From positions 82,797 to 146,796 of the forward strand of contig JAMFRP010000014.1 in NCBI GenBank assembly GCA_026224775.1: a stretch of DNA of 64,000 nucleotides, in the 5' to 3' direction. Within the stretch, counting starts at the first letter, position 1, and the number at the start of each line of letters is the position of its first letter. The notes under the pieces were generated by a model, which did not search any database, had not been told where the DNA came from, and saw nothing but the letters and a program-made list of their open reading frames with translations. The translations under genes were made by a program, and so were the position numbers. Positions 1-6,968 of the stretch are shown here, in pieces. This DNA comes from Bacteroidota bacterium (lineage in GTDB: Bacteria > Bacteroidota > Bacteroidia > Sphingobacteriales > Sphingobacteriaceae).

Positions 1-1
1 G

Positions 2-445
2 AATATTGATGATTCTAACATTTTCGCTGTTGATACATCATTAAGCCCTGCTGAAGCCGCGGCTGAATACAAAAAGGCTATCGACCTGTTTTTCGACGAG
101 CAATCATTAACGTTTGATCTGATCCTGCTTGGTTTGGGAGATAACTCGCATACTGCTTCTTTATTCCCTTACACACCGGTTCTGCATGAAACTACAGCCA
201 CCGTGAAGGAAGTGTTTTTAGAAGACCAGCAAGTTTACCGCATCACCTTTACTGCACCATTAATTAACCAGGCGCACAACATAGCCTTTTTAGTTTACGG
301 CGAAGGTAAAGCGATAGCAGTTCATCATGTATTGGAAGATGCCAGGGATATTGAAAACTATCCTGCGCAACTGATTGCCCCTACCCATGGCAAGATACGC
401 TGGTACTTAGATGAGCCGGCAGCAGCCGATTTGAAGAATAAATAG
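2..445 (+). CDS. pgl: 6-phosphogluconolactonase, C-terminal part (cut by window edge)
   Basis: The reading frame is open from base 2, so the N-terminus lies outside the window; the TTG at 134 is internal, not a start. The enzyme hydrolyses 6-phosphogluconolactone in the oxidative pentose phosphate pathway. The visible 147 residues contain GLGDNSHTASLFP, close to the family signature GxGxDGHTASLFP, and a C-terminal half in which VLEDARDIENYPAQLI matches the conserved lactonase end. The usual DG before HTASLFP reads NS here. A strong hairpin terminator follows at 469-500. Family assignment is secure; upstream partners such as zwf and gnd cannot be seen. Confidence 0.9.
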   Translation, partial: NIDDSNIFAVDTSLSPAEAAAEYKKAIDLFFDEQSLTFDLILLGLGDNSHTASLFPYTPVLHETTATVKEVFLEDQQVYRITFTAPLINQAHNIAFLVYGEGKAIAVHHVLEDARDIENYPAQLIAPTHGKIRWYLDEPAAADLKNK

Positions 446-468
446 ATTATTCATTAAGTATTTATGTT

Positions 469-500
469 AAAGGCGATAAGATGATCTTATCGCCTTTTTT
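469..500 (+). terminator. Rho-independent terminator after pgl
   Basis: A 12-bp stem, AAAGGCGATAAG paired with CTTATCGCCTTT, has a 5-base loop and a T run (495-500). It lies 24 bases after the pgl stop and separates pgl from the ahpC promoter. Confidence 0.85.
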
Positions 501-540
501 ATTTAGCTGCTAAACTGGGAGATATGAATCATTCATTTAT

Positions 541-555
541 ATAGATTTTATCTAT
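541..555. promoter_or_regulatory. OxyR-type operator upstream of ahpC
   Basis: The 15-mer ATAGATTTTATCTAT fits both the LysR-family ATAG-N7-CTAT box and the OxyR half-site ATAGnTnnnAnCTAT without mismatch. The same 15-mer, on the opposite strand, lies between oxyR and katA at 14432-14446. A weaker repeat beginning ATAG follows at 561. The centre is about 60 bases upstream of the predicted ahpC start site, a typical activating position. That OxyR binds here is inferred. Confidence 0.75.
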
Positions 556-597
556 ACATTATAGAAACTACATATCTAACAACTATATAGTTATTTG

Positions 598-605
598 TAT
601 ATTTG
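598..605 (+). promoter_or_regulatory. ahpC promoter, -7 element
   Basis: TATATTTG matches the Bacteroidota -7 consensus TAnnTTTG. It would place transcription start near 609, with a leader of about 24 bases to the ATG at 633. No good -33 TTG is seen, consistent with activator dependence through the box at 541-555. Confidence 0.6.
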
Positions 606-632
606 CAACAAATAAAAACAAAAATTAAAAAT

Positions 633-1178
633 ATGATTACTATAGGACAAGAATTTCCGAAATTCTCTAAAACTGCGGTTGTTAGTATCGAAAAAGGAAA
701 AGAGTTTGAAACTATCAACTCTGATTATTTTACTAACGAGGATAACGTTTGGACTGTAATGTTTTGGTGGCCAAAGGATTTCACTTTTGTTTGTCCTACT
801 GAAATAGCTGAATTTAACAAAGCTTATGGTGAATTCCGTGACCGTGATGCACGTTTAATTGGTGCTTCAACTGATTCTGAATTTGTACATGCTGCATGGA
901 GAAGAGATCATGATGATTTGCGTGATTTGAAATTCCCGATGCTTGCTGATACTTCAAAATCATTAGCAGAAGAGTTAGGTATATTAGAGCCTAATGAAAA
1001 AGTTGCTTACCGTGCTACTTTCATCATCGACCCGACCGGTATTGTACGTTGGGTTTGTGTTAACGACCTAAGCGTTGGCCGTAATGTTAAAGAAGTATTA
1101 CGTGTGCTTGATGGTTTACAAACTGACGAGCTTTGCCCTTGCAACTGGGAAAAAGGCCAGGAAACATTAACAGTATAA
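633..1178 (+). CDS. ahpC: Alkyl hydroperoxide reductase subunit C (2-Cys peroxiredoxin)
   Basis: Thiol peroxidase that reduces H2O2, organic peroxides and peroxynitrite in the cytoplasm. The 181-residue protein has the peroxidatic cysteine in FTFVCPTE (Cys54) and a C-terminal LCPCNW segment (Cys168, Cys170), the arrangement seen in mycobacterial-type AhpC, which is reduced by AhpD rather than AhpF. I chose the ATG at 633 because MITIGQEFPKF is the canonical start; an upstream TTG at 603 would overlap the -7 element. ahpD follows, separated by a hairpin terminator. An OxyR-type box upstream suggests peroxide induction. Confidence 0.95.
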   Translation: MITIGQEFPKFSKTAVVSIEKGKEFETINSDYFTNEDNVWTVMFWWPKDFTFVCPTEIAEFNKAYGEFRDRDARLIGASTDSEFVHAAWRRDHDDLRDLKFPMLADTSKSLAEELGILEPNEKVAYRATFIIDPTGIVRWVCVNDLSVGRNVKEVLRVLDGLQTDELCPCNWEKGQETLTV

Positions 1179-1195
1179 TTTGTTTGAATATTGAT

Positions 1196-1225
1196 ATCCC
1201 CGTGCCTTTGGCGCGGGGATTTTTT
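1196..1225 (+). terminator. Hairpin terminator or attenuator between ahpC and ahpD
   Basis: ATCCCCG-T-GCC pairs with GGC-G-CGGGGAT (11 pairs including one G-T) around a TTT loop, followed directly by TTTTT. It lies inside the ahpC-ahpD gap, so ahpD is probably expressed by read-through at a lower level than ahpC. This is inferred from structure only. Confidence 0.8.
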
Positions 1226-1247
1226 ATGCATTACTAATCACAAAAAA

Positions 1248-1832
1248 ATGAGCGAAGTTACCGAAACTATAAACGAGCTATTGCAAAGCCTAGGCCTGGA
1301 TACAGACTATCGTACCGAGAGCCTTACCTTACTTGAAAAAGGCGAATCGCGCTATATACGCGATTTTAAATTGAATTTCAGCAGTACACTAACCTCTGAA
1401 CATTTAAGCGCTAAGGAATGCGCTTTATTAGGCCTAAGCGTTGCCATAAACAATACCAACACCCCGCTTACCCAGTATTACACAAAATATGCCGAAGAGC
1501 AGGGAGCAACCGCAGCAGACATTGCCGAAGCTGTCGCATGCGCATCGTTACTGGCATCTAACAATGTATTTTACCGTTTCAGGCATTTTACCCAAAAAGA
1601 TAAATACAATCAGATCCCGGCACGCATCAGAATGCAGATTATGATGAAGCCTGTTACCGGCAAAGAATTTTTTGAATTGATGAGCTTAACTATTTCGGCT
1701 GTGAATGGTTGTGAATTGTGCGTAAACGCTCACGAAGATTCATTAATAAAGATGGGTACTACCGAGGAAAGAGTTTTTGATGCGATACGAATAGCATCAT
1801 TAGTTACAGCAAGTGGAAAGGTTATTTATTGA
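1248..1832 (+). CDS. ahpD: AhpD-type alkylhydroperoxidase (carboxymuconolactone decarboxylase fold)
   Basis: The likely electron donor that recycles oxidised AhpC. The 194-residue protein has the AhpD redox centre CELCVNAHE (Cys155, Cys158, His162), matching the CxxCxxxH signature. The ATG at 1248 is chosen because an earlier in-frame ATG at 1191 would run through the intergenic hairpin and add a non-conserved 19-residue peptide. It sits 69 bases after ahpC. Pairing with a mycobacterial-type AhpC supports the role, but the physiological reductant of AhpD is not visible here. Confidence 0.9.
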   Translation: MSEVTETINELLQSLGLDTDYRTESLTLLEKGESRYIRDFKLNFSSTLTSEHLSAKECALLGLSVAINNTNTPLTQYYTKYAEEQGATAADIAEAVACASLLASNNVFYRFRHFTQKDKYNQIPARIRMQIMMKPVTGKEFFELMSLTISAVNGCELCVNAHEDSLIKMGTTEERVFDAIRIASLVTASGKVIY

Positions 1833-2039
1833 TATTGATGTAAAAAAGCCGCTATATAATAAAATTTCATAATTTTTTCATTTTGTGTCTTTTATTGCAC
1901 TGCAAAATTGTTTTTTACAATTAAAAACTATTAATTTTATAGCAAGATTAAACACCCCCGCTCCCATATATATTTAGTAATAAGCATTTGTGATTTTGTG
2001 GGGCTTATACCAAATTTTTAATTGTTAATTTTTTTTGAG

Positions 2040-2070
2040 AAAGCCGCCCTATGAATAACAGGGCGGCTTT
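2040..2070. terminator. Bidirectional terminator between ahpD and emrB
   Basis: AAAGCCGCCCT and AGGGCGGCTTT form an 11-bp perfect stem around a 9-base loop, with T-rich DNA on the plus side and A-rich DNA on the other. It serves the convergent ahpD and efflux operon. The rest of 1833-2039 is AT-rich with nothing recognisable. Confidence 0.8.
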
Positions 2071-2076
2071 ATCTTT

Positions 2077-3624
2077 TTAGTGCGTGTCTACCGCTGCTTT
2101 TTGGCCTTTTTTGAATGGCTGCAAGTATAATAATGGTATTGAGAATAGCATTACTAAACCTGATATCCAATAAGCATCAGCATAAGTTAACAGCAATGTT
2201 TGCTTAATTACCATACCCTCAATAGCCTGATAAGCCATTTGCGTGGCATCGCTTAATGACTTGCCTTTGGCTTCAAAATTTTGTATCAAATTATTAAAGC
2301 GCAATGTAAATGCATTATTATAAGGGTTAATGTTGGTTAATAGGTTGTTGCGGTGTACCCCCTGGCGTATGTGAATTATGGTAGTTAATGTAGCTATACC
2401 AAAAGCACCACCAAGCTGGCGCATCATATTATTTAAACCAGTACCCTGCCCTATTTCCGGCCCTTTAAGGTCGGCAATTGCTAAAGTGGTTAACGGTACG
2501 AATAATAATGCCATACCTACACCCCTTATCACCAATGGCCAAAAGAAATCGCCTGTACCTGAATTAAGTGTTGATTTACTCAGCATAGTGGTAAATACAA
2601 AAAACAGGAACATGCCTATGGTAGCCATAAATTGTGCTGGGATACCCTTGTTGAGCATCTTACCAATAAATGGCATCAATATAATGGTACACAAACCACC
2701 AGGGAACAAAATTTCACCGGTTTGTTGTGCCGAGAACCCTAGCAAACTCTGACAGAAAATCGGGAATACGAAAACCGATCCATACAAACCAAACCCGAGC
2801 ACAAAGGATGTAAACATCCCCACCGCGAAACTTCGATGCCGCATAATGGCAAAGTTAACTATCGGGTGATCAGTGCTTAATTCTCGCCAAATAAACAGCA
2901 GGGTTCCTAATATGGCAGTTATAGTAAGTACAAGTATGTATGTTTTTGAAAACCAATCCTCCGACTCACCTTTTTCCAATATGGTTTGTAAACTACCTAC
3001 TGCAAGGGCAAGTAATCCAATACCCCACCAGTCGATCGGCTTGTTTCGCCCATCTCGCGGCGTTGTTCGCACAAAGGTATAGGTTAGGAAAAGTGCCAGC
3101 ATACCAACAGGTATATTTACATAAAATATCCATGGCCATGAGTAATTGTCAGTGATCCAGCCACCAATAGTTGGCCCTACTGTTGGCCCTACAACTGCTC
3201 CTAAACCAAATAAGGCGGTAGCAGTACCAATTTCTTCACGCGGCCAGGTTTCAATCAGGATAGCTTGTGATGTTGATATCAAACCACCACCTGCAATACC
3301 TTGTATAATACGGAATAATACCAACTCATCTAAACTATGTGCATTACCGCATAAAAATGACGCGATAGTAAACAATAGAATAGACGCCATATAGTAATTT
3401 TTACGCCCGAAGAAACTACCTAACCATCCCGACATTGGCAGTATAATTACGTTTGCCACTGCGTAACCAGTAGTTACCCATGCAACGTCTTCAAGTGTGG
3501 CCCCCAGGTTACCCTGTATTTGGGGCAGGGATACATTTACTATCGTGGTATCAATAAGCTCCAACAATGAAGCCATGATCACCGTGATAGTAATGATCCA
3601 CTTTCTAAAACCTTGTTCAGCCAT
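2077..3624 (-). CDS. emrB: DHA2-family drug:H+ antiporter (EmrB/QacA type)
   Basis: Inner-membrane proton-driven exporter. The 515-residue length and hydrophobic pattern fit the 14-helix DHA2 family. The N-terminal helix carries LLELIDTTIVNVSLPQIQG, with the conserved acidic residue of helix 1. The loop after helix 2 has the GRKNYY form of motif A, and a GxxxGPxxGG motif C occurs in VVGPTVGPTIGG. It is the last gene of a tetR-tolC-emrA-emrB operon, 10 bases after emrA. With the adaptor and the outer-membrane channel it would form a tripartite pump across both membranes. The substrate cannot be told. Confidence 0.93.
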   Translation of the reverse strand: MAEQGFRKWIITITVIMASLLELIDTTIVNVSLPQIQGNLGATLEDVAWVTTGYAVANVIILPMSGWLGSFFGRKNYYMASILLFTIASFLCGNAHSLDELVLFRIIQGIAGGGLISTSQAILIETWPREEIGTATALFGLGAVVGPTVGPTIGGWITDNYSWPWIFYVNIPVGMLALFLTYTFVRTTPRDGRNKPIDWWGIGLLALAVGSLQTILEKGESEDWFSKTYILVLTITAILGTLLFIWRELSTDHPIVNFAIMRHRSFAVGMFTSFVLGFGLYGSVFVFPIFCQSLLGFSAQQTGEILFPGGLCTIILMPFIGKMLNKGIPAQFMATIGMFLFFVFTTMLSKSTLNSGTGDFFWPLVIRGVGMALLFVPLTTLAIADLKGPEIGQGTGLNNMMRQLGGAFGIATLTTIIHIRQGVHRNNLLTNINPYNNAFTLRFNNLIQNFEAKGKSLSDATQMAYQAIEGMVIKQTLLLTYADAYWISGLVMLFSIPLLYLQPFKKGQKAAVDTH

Positions 3625-3634
3625 TATTAATTAA

Positions 3635-4699
3635 TTAGTCTTTGTAGATTACTGAAACATTCACGCTCATACCCGGGCGTAACCTGTCCATAGTTGCTTT
3701 ATCAGCTTTAATTAAAATTTTAACAGGCACACGTTGTACTACTTTTACGTAGTTACCGGTAGCATTATCAGGTGGCAATAAAGAGAATTTTGCGCCGGTA
3801 GCCGGTGAAAAGTTAAATACGGTTCCCTCTAATTTCATTTCAGGATAGGCATCAACCTCAATGTCAACTTTTTGGCCTGAACGGATTTTATCTAACTGCG
3901 TTTCTTTAAAGTTGGCAGTTATATAAATGCTGTTATCATTAACTACAGAAAACAAAGTTTGCCCTGCCTGTACTAACTGGCCTATTTGTATATTCTTTTT
4001 AGAAACCAAGCCGCTCGCAGGAGATTTAATTGATGTGTATGATAATTGAAGTTTTGCAAAATCAACATCAACCTGGCGTTGTGCAACACCGGTGTTGGTT
4101 ACAGTCAATTGGTTTTTGGTAGTCCCAATTTGTTGCTCTGCCGCTGTATACTGATCCTGTGCTGCTTTATAATTTGCCTGTGCAACTTCAAGATCGGCTT
4201 TTGCCTGATCAAATTGTTGTTGGGTTACAGATCCGTCTTTTACCAGATTAGCATAACGCTGATAATCCTTTGATACCTGGTCAAGCTTTGCAGCCGCTGA
4301 TACTACACCAGCTTTTGCAACAGATGAGTTTGAAGAAACTGTATAGATTTGTGACTGACTAACACCTACGCCAGCACTTGCACCTTTTTGTGCGGCTAAT
4401 GCCTGATCAAGTTTTACTTTATAGTCATGGTCATCCAGTTTAACCAGTAATTGGTCTTTGTTAACGTGTTCGTTTTCCTGGAAATATATACTATCAACAT
4501 AACCACCAACGCGGGCAACAACGGGGCTTATATCGCCATCTATCTGCGCGTCATCAGTATCAACGTGCTTGCTGAAATATATATATTCTTTTATCCCGAA
4601 GATGATACCGCCTATCAGTACAATTCCTAATATAATCGGAAGTACCCTATTCGGTTTCTTTTTTGGTTCTTCTTCTTCTGAGTTGTGTTTTTGTGCCAT
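3635..4699 (-). CDS. emrA: HlyD/EmrA-family membrane fusion (periplasmic adaptor) protein
   Basis: Links the EmrB pump to a TolC-like channel. The 354 residues comprise a short charged cytoplasmic tail, one membrane helix (about 19-38), a biotinyl-lipoyl-like half (DAQIDGDISPVVARVGGYVDSI), a long coiled-coil hairpin (about 110-215) and a beta-barrel part containing FSLLPPDNATGNYVKVVQRV, which is typical of EmrA. Its position between tolC and emrB fixes the role. Substrate unknown. Confidence 0.93.
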   Translation of the reverse strand: MAQKHNSEEEEPKKKPNRVLPIILGIVLIGGIIFGIKEYIYFSKHVDTDDAQIDGDISPVVARVGGYVDSIYFQENEHVNKDQLLVKLDDHDYKVKLDQALAAQKGASAGVGVSQSQIYTVSSNSSVAKAGVVSAAAKLDQVSKDYQRYANLVKDGSVTQQQFDQAKADLEVAQANYKAAQDQYTAAEQQIGTTKNQLTVTNTGVAQRQVDVDFAKLQLSYTSIKSPASGLVSKKNIQIGQLVQAGQTLFSVVNDNSIYITANFKETQLDKIRSGQKVDIEVDAYPEMKLEGTVFNFSPATGAKFSLLPPDNATGNYVKVVQRVPVKILIKADKATMDRLRPGMSVNVSVIYKD

Positions 4700-4780
4700 T
4701 GTATTTTGTTATTTTTGAATTAGTGATTTAGTGAATGAGCGATTTCGATTTGCACATCTGCATATCTATTCATCTGCACA

Positions 4781-6112
4781 TTATTTATTTAGTTTTCCGG
4801 TTGATTTTAATAGTGTGTAATAAGCAAGTCCTGCATCAGCTTTAGCAAGTTCCAGGTTTATTTGGGCTTGATAAAGTAGCGTTTCAGCATCAGCACGATC
4901 TGTAGCTGAAGCTATATTGCTTGCATATTTGTTTTGTAAAATAGTGTTGTTTTCACCGGCTTGTTCAATCGATGTTTGTAAAAGCTGTATTTTGCTTAAA
5001 GCAGTAATGTAGTTTTGATAATCCTGATTTACCTCATTCCTTACATTATCAGAAGTTATACCCTTATTGATCTCCACTTCGGTTTGCTGAATTTTAGCCT
5101 GTGCCACTTTGTTCTTGTTAGTCCAAAGCGCTGAGAAATCCCATGACAAAGTTAAGCCAACGGTTATAGGTGTAATATCATTACCAACTTTAGGTATTGG
5201 GTTACCGGCAATGCCTACATAATATCCTGCTGCCGATGCTGCAAGTGTTGGGCTTAAATTAGCCTGTATACTTTTAATATTTGTTTGGGCAACACGGTTA
5301 CGCAAATCAAGTTCTTGTAATTCCTGGCGGGCTGTTAAAGCGGTATCTATATAATCACTTAAAGGGCCAACCGGTTTAGCGGCATCTTTAATCTCATCAA
5401 TACTTAAATTGGTAGTTTCGGGCAAACCTAATAAAATATCTAAATTGTAGTTTATGATTTTACGATTGCTTTCAAGGTCGATACCATTTAATTGTATGTT
5501 AGCTTTCTGTAATTCAAAACGTAACACATCGTTTTTGGTAACCAATCCCTGATCAAAGAAACGTTGTGACTGATGTATCTGCGCATCAACAGTTGCAATG
5601 TTTTGGTTTACAACCTTTATGCTCTGTAACACTTTATACAGATTATAATATGCACTGATAATATCATAAGTGATCTGATCTTTATCTGAAGAAGCACTTA
5701 AACGCGATACCTGTGTTAACAAATCGGTAGACTGGCGTGCATATCTAAGCTTGTTACCGCCGAAAATAGTTTCGTTAATTGAAGCTATGCCTAAATAAGC
5801 GTTAGCGCTGGTAGGTAGTGCGATTGTTTCTCCGCCAAACTTCAATAAGTTTTCAGGTATCTGTGCACGATCATAAGTAGCACTTACCGAACCTGTTGGC
5901 AGCGATTTATCTTTTGCCTGATTGTATTCAGATACAGCTTCATCAATTTTAGCCTGCGAATATTTTAACGTTTTGCTGGTTTGTAAACCAAGTGAAATTG
6001 CCTCGGGCAATGTAATGGTCCTGTCTTGCGCACTAGCTACATTTGCCAGTACACCAAGTATAACGGCTGTTATGCCGTACAGTTTAAGGGGTTTTATTAA
6101 TTTATTTAACAT
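4781..6112 (-). CDS. TolC-family outer-membrane efflux channel
   Basis: Outer-membrane trimeric duct for the EmrAB pump. The protein (443 residues from this start) has a signal peptide ending at ANVASAQ and then the duplicated alpha-helical OEP repeats seen as long amphipathic helices. I prefer the ATG at 6112 (MLNKLIKPLKLYG), which starts the signal peptide directly and overlaps the tetR stop by 11 bases, over the ATG at 6142. The overlap implies translational coupling with the repressor gene. Confidence 0.9.
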   Translation of the reverse strand: MLNKLIKPLKLYGITAVILGVLANVASAQDRTITLPEAISLGLQTSKTLKYSQAKIDEAVSEYNQAKDKSLPTGSVSATYDRAQIPENLLKFGGETIALPTSANAYLGIASINETIFGGNKLRYARQSTDLLTQVSRLSASSDKDQITYDIISAYYNLYKVLQSIKVVNQNIATVDAQIHQSQRFFDQGLVTKNDVLRFELQKANIQLNGIDLESNRKIINYNLDILLGLPETTNLSIDEIKDAAKPVGPLSDYIDTALTARQELQELDLRNRVAQTNIKSIQANLSPTLAASAAGYYVGIAGNPIPKVGNDITPITVGLTLSWDFSALWTNKNKVAQAKIQQTEVEINKGITSDNVRNEVNQDYQNYITALSKIQLLQTSIEQAGENNTILQNKYASNIASATDRADAETLLYQAQINLELAKADAGLAYYTLLKSTGKLNK

Positions 6113-6773
6113 ATGCAGGATAGGTGTTTTGTGTTTTGTCATTTTCCTTAACTAAATAAGCTCTCAGTAATTTCTTTTGATAAGCTTTAATACGTGGTTT
6201 AAATTTTTCCTCCAGGTTACGTTCATCTAAAATGTCATATCCCAACATCATTGATGTTAACTGAGGTGCATTAATAATAAAGTTTTTTGTTCCGTAAAGA
6301 GTAGCGGTTACCATCTCAAAATCAACATCCTCATTAAACTCGCCATTGTCTACTCCCTCTTTCAAAATTTTATGAAACTCATTCACATTTTCCATAAGGA
6401 TTCGGGTAAGGCTCTCGGAAAGTTCCGTCCGCTTATTCATTGACATTTCCTGATAAAGCATTTTTTGGAAGCAGTTATTGTTCACCACCCGCTCTGCATA
6501 CATATCAACATACGTTTCTACTTTTCCCCACGAACTTAAATGCTCGTCATTTCCGAGGTCTTGCAACAGATCCTTAAATGAATTAATTTTCCTGTTGAAT
6601 ACAGCTAAAAATAAACCTTCTTTTGAACCGAAGTAATAGTTCAGCATAGCCATATTAACTCCAGCCTCGCCTGATATAGAACGGGTTGAAGCGCCATCAT
6701 AGCCCTGGTCCGAAAATACTTTCTCGGCCACGTCAAGGATATGATCTTTCTTATCTATTTTATCTTTGTCCAT
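6102..6773 (-). CDS. TetR-family repressor of the efflux operon
   Basis: The 223-residue protein has an N-terminal helix-turn-helix (about 25-50: GASTRSISGEAGVNMAMLNYYFGSKEGLF), typical of TetR regulators, followed by a variable ligand-binding domain. It is the first gene of the operon and overlaps tolC. A perfect 9-bp inverted repeat lies 18 bases upstream across its promoter, so it very likely represses its own operon until a pump substrate binds. Confidence 0.92.
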   Translation of the reverse strand: MDKDKIDKKDHILDVAEKVFSDQGYDGASTRSISGEAGVNMAMLNYYFGSKEGLFLAVFNRKINSFKDLLQDLGNDEHLSSWGKVETYVDMYAERVVNNNCFQKMLYQEMSMNKRTELSESLTRILMENVNEFHKILKEGVDNGEFNEDVDFEMVTATLYGTKNFIINAPQLTSMMLGYDILDERNLEEKFKPRIKAYQKKLLRAYLVKENDKTQNTYPAYVK

Positions 6774-6786
6774 TGTTTTAACGGCG

Positions 6787-6812
6787 CAAAATTAATCAAA
6801 CGATTGATTAAT
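6787..6812 (-). promoter_or_regulatory. tetR operon promoter and operator
   Basis: ATTAATCAA and TTGATTAAT form a perfect inverted repeat (6791-6799 and 6804-6812) with a 4-base centre. On the minus strand its end overlaps TAATTTTG (6794-6787), a match to TAnnTTTG. Transcription would start near 6783, leaving a leader of about 10 bases. Occlusion of the -7 element by the repressor is the expected mode of control. Confidence 0.7.
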
Positions 6813-6955
6813 GTAAAATATTTTTTGTAATCTTATTGTAATATGCCCGTGTTTAGATATAAAAACACAATCAAAAGATCGCTATCTATATTAAACAGAT
6901 AATCATTTAATTGTTTTTTTATTGATACAATAAATAGGCCTGATTATCTTTCATT

Positions 6956-6963
6956 TATATTTG
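6956..6963 (+). promoter_or_regulatory. -7 promoter element of the PIG-L gene
   Basis: TATATTTG fits TAnnTTTG. The predicted start site falls within a few bases of the ATG at 6969, so the transcript may be almost leaderless. Confidence 0.5.
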
Positions 6964-6968
6964 TTTCT

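Noticed and set aside
556..577. Second OxyR half-site seven bases after the first, as in E. coli
   Set aside because: At the seven-base spacing the match is poor. A weaker ATAG occurs at 561 with five-base spacing, so only the first box is claimed.
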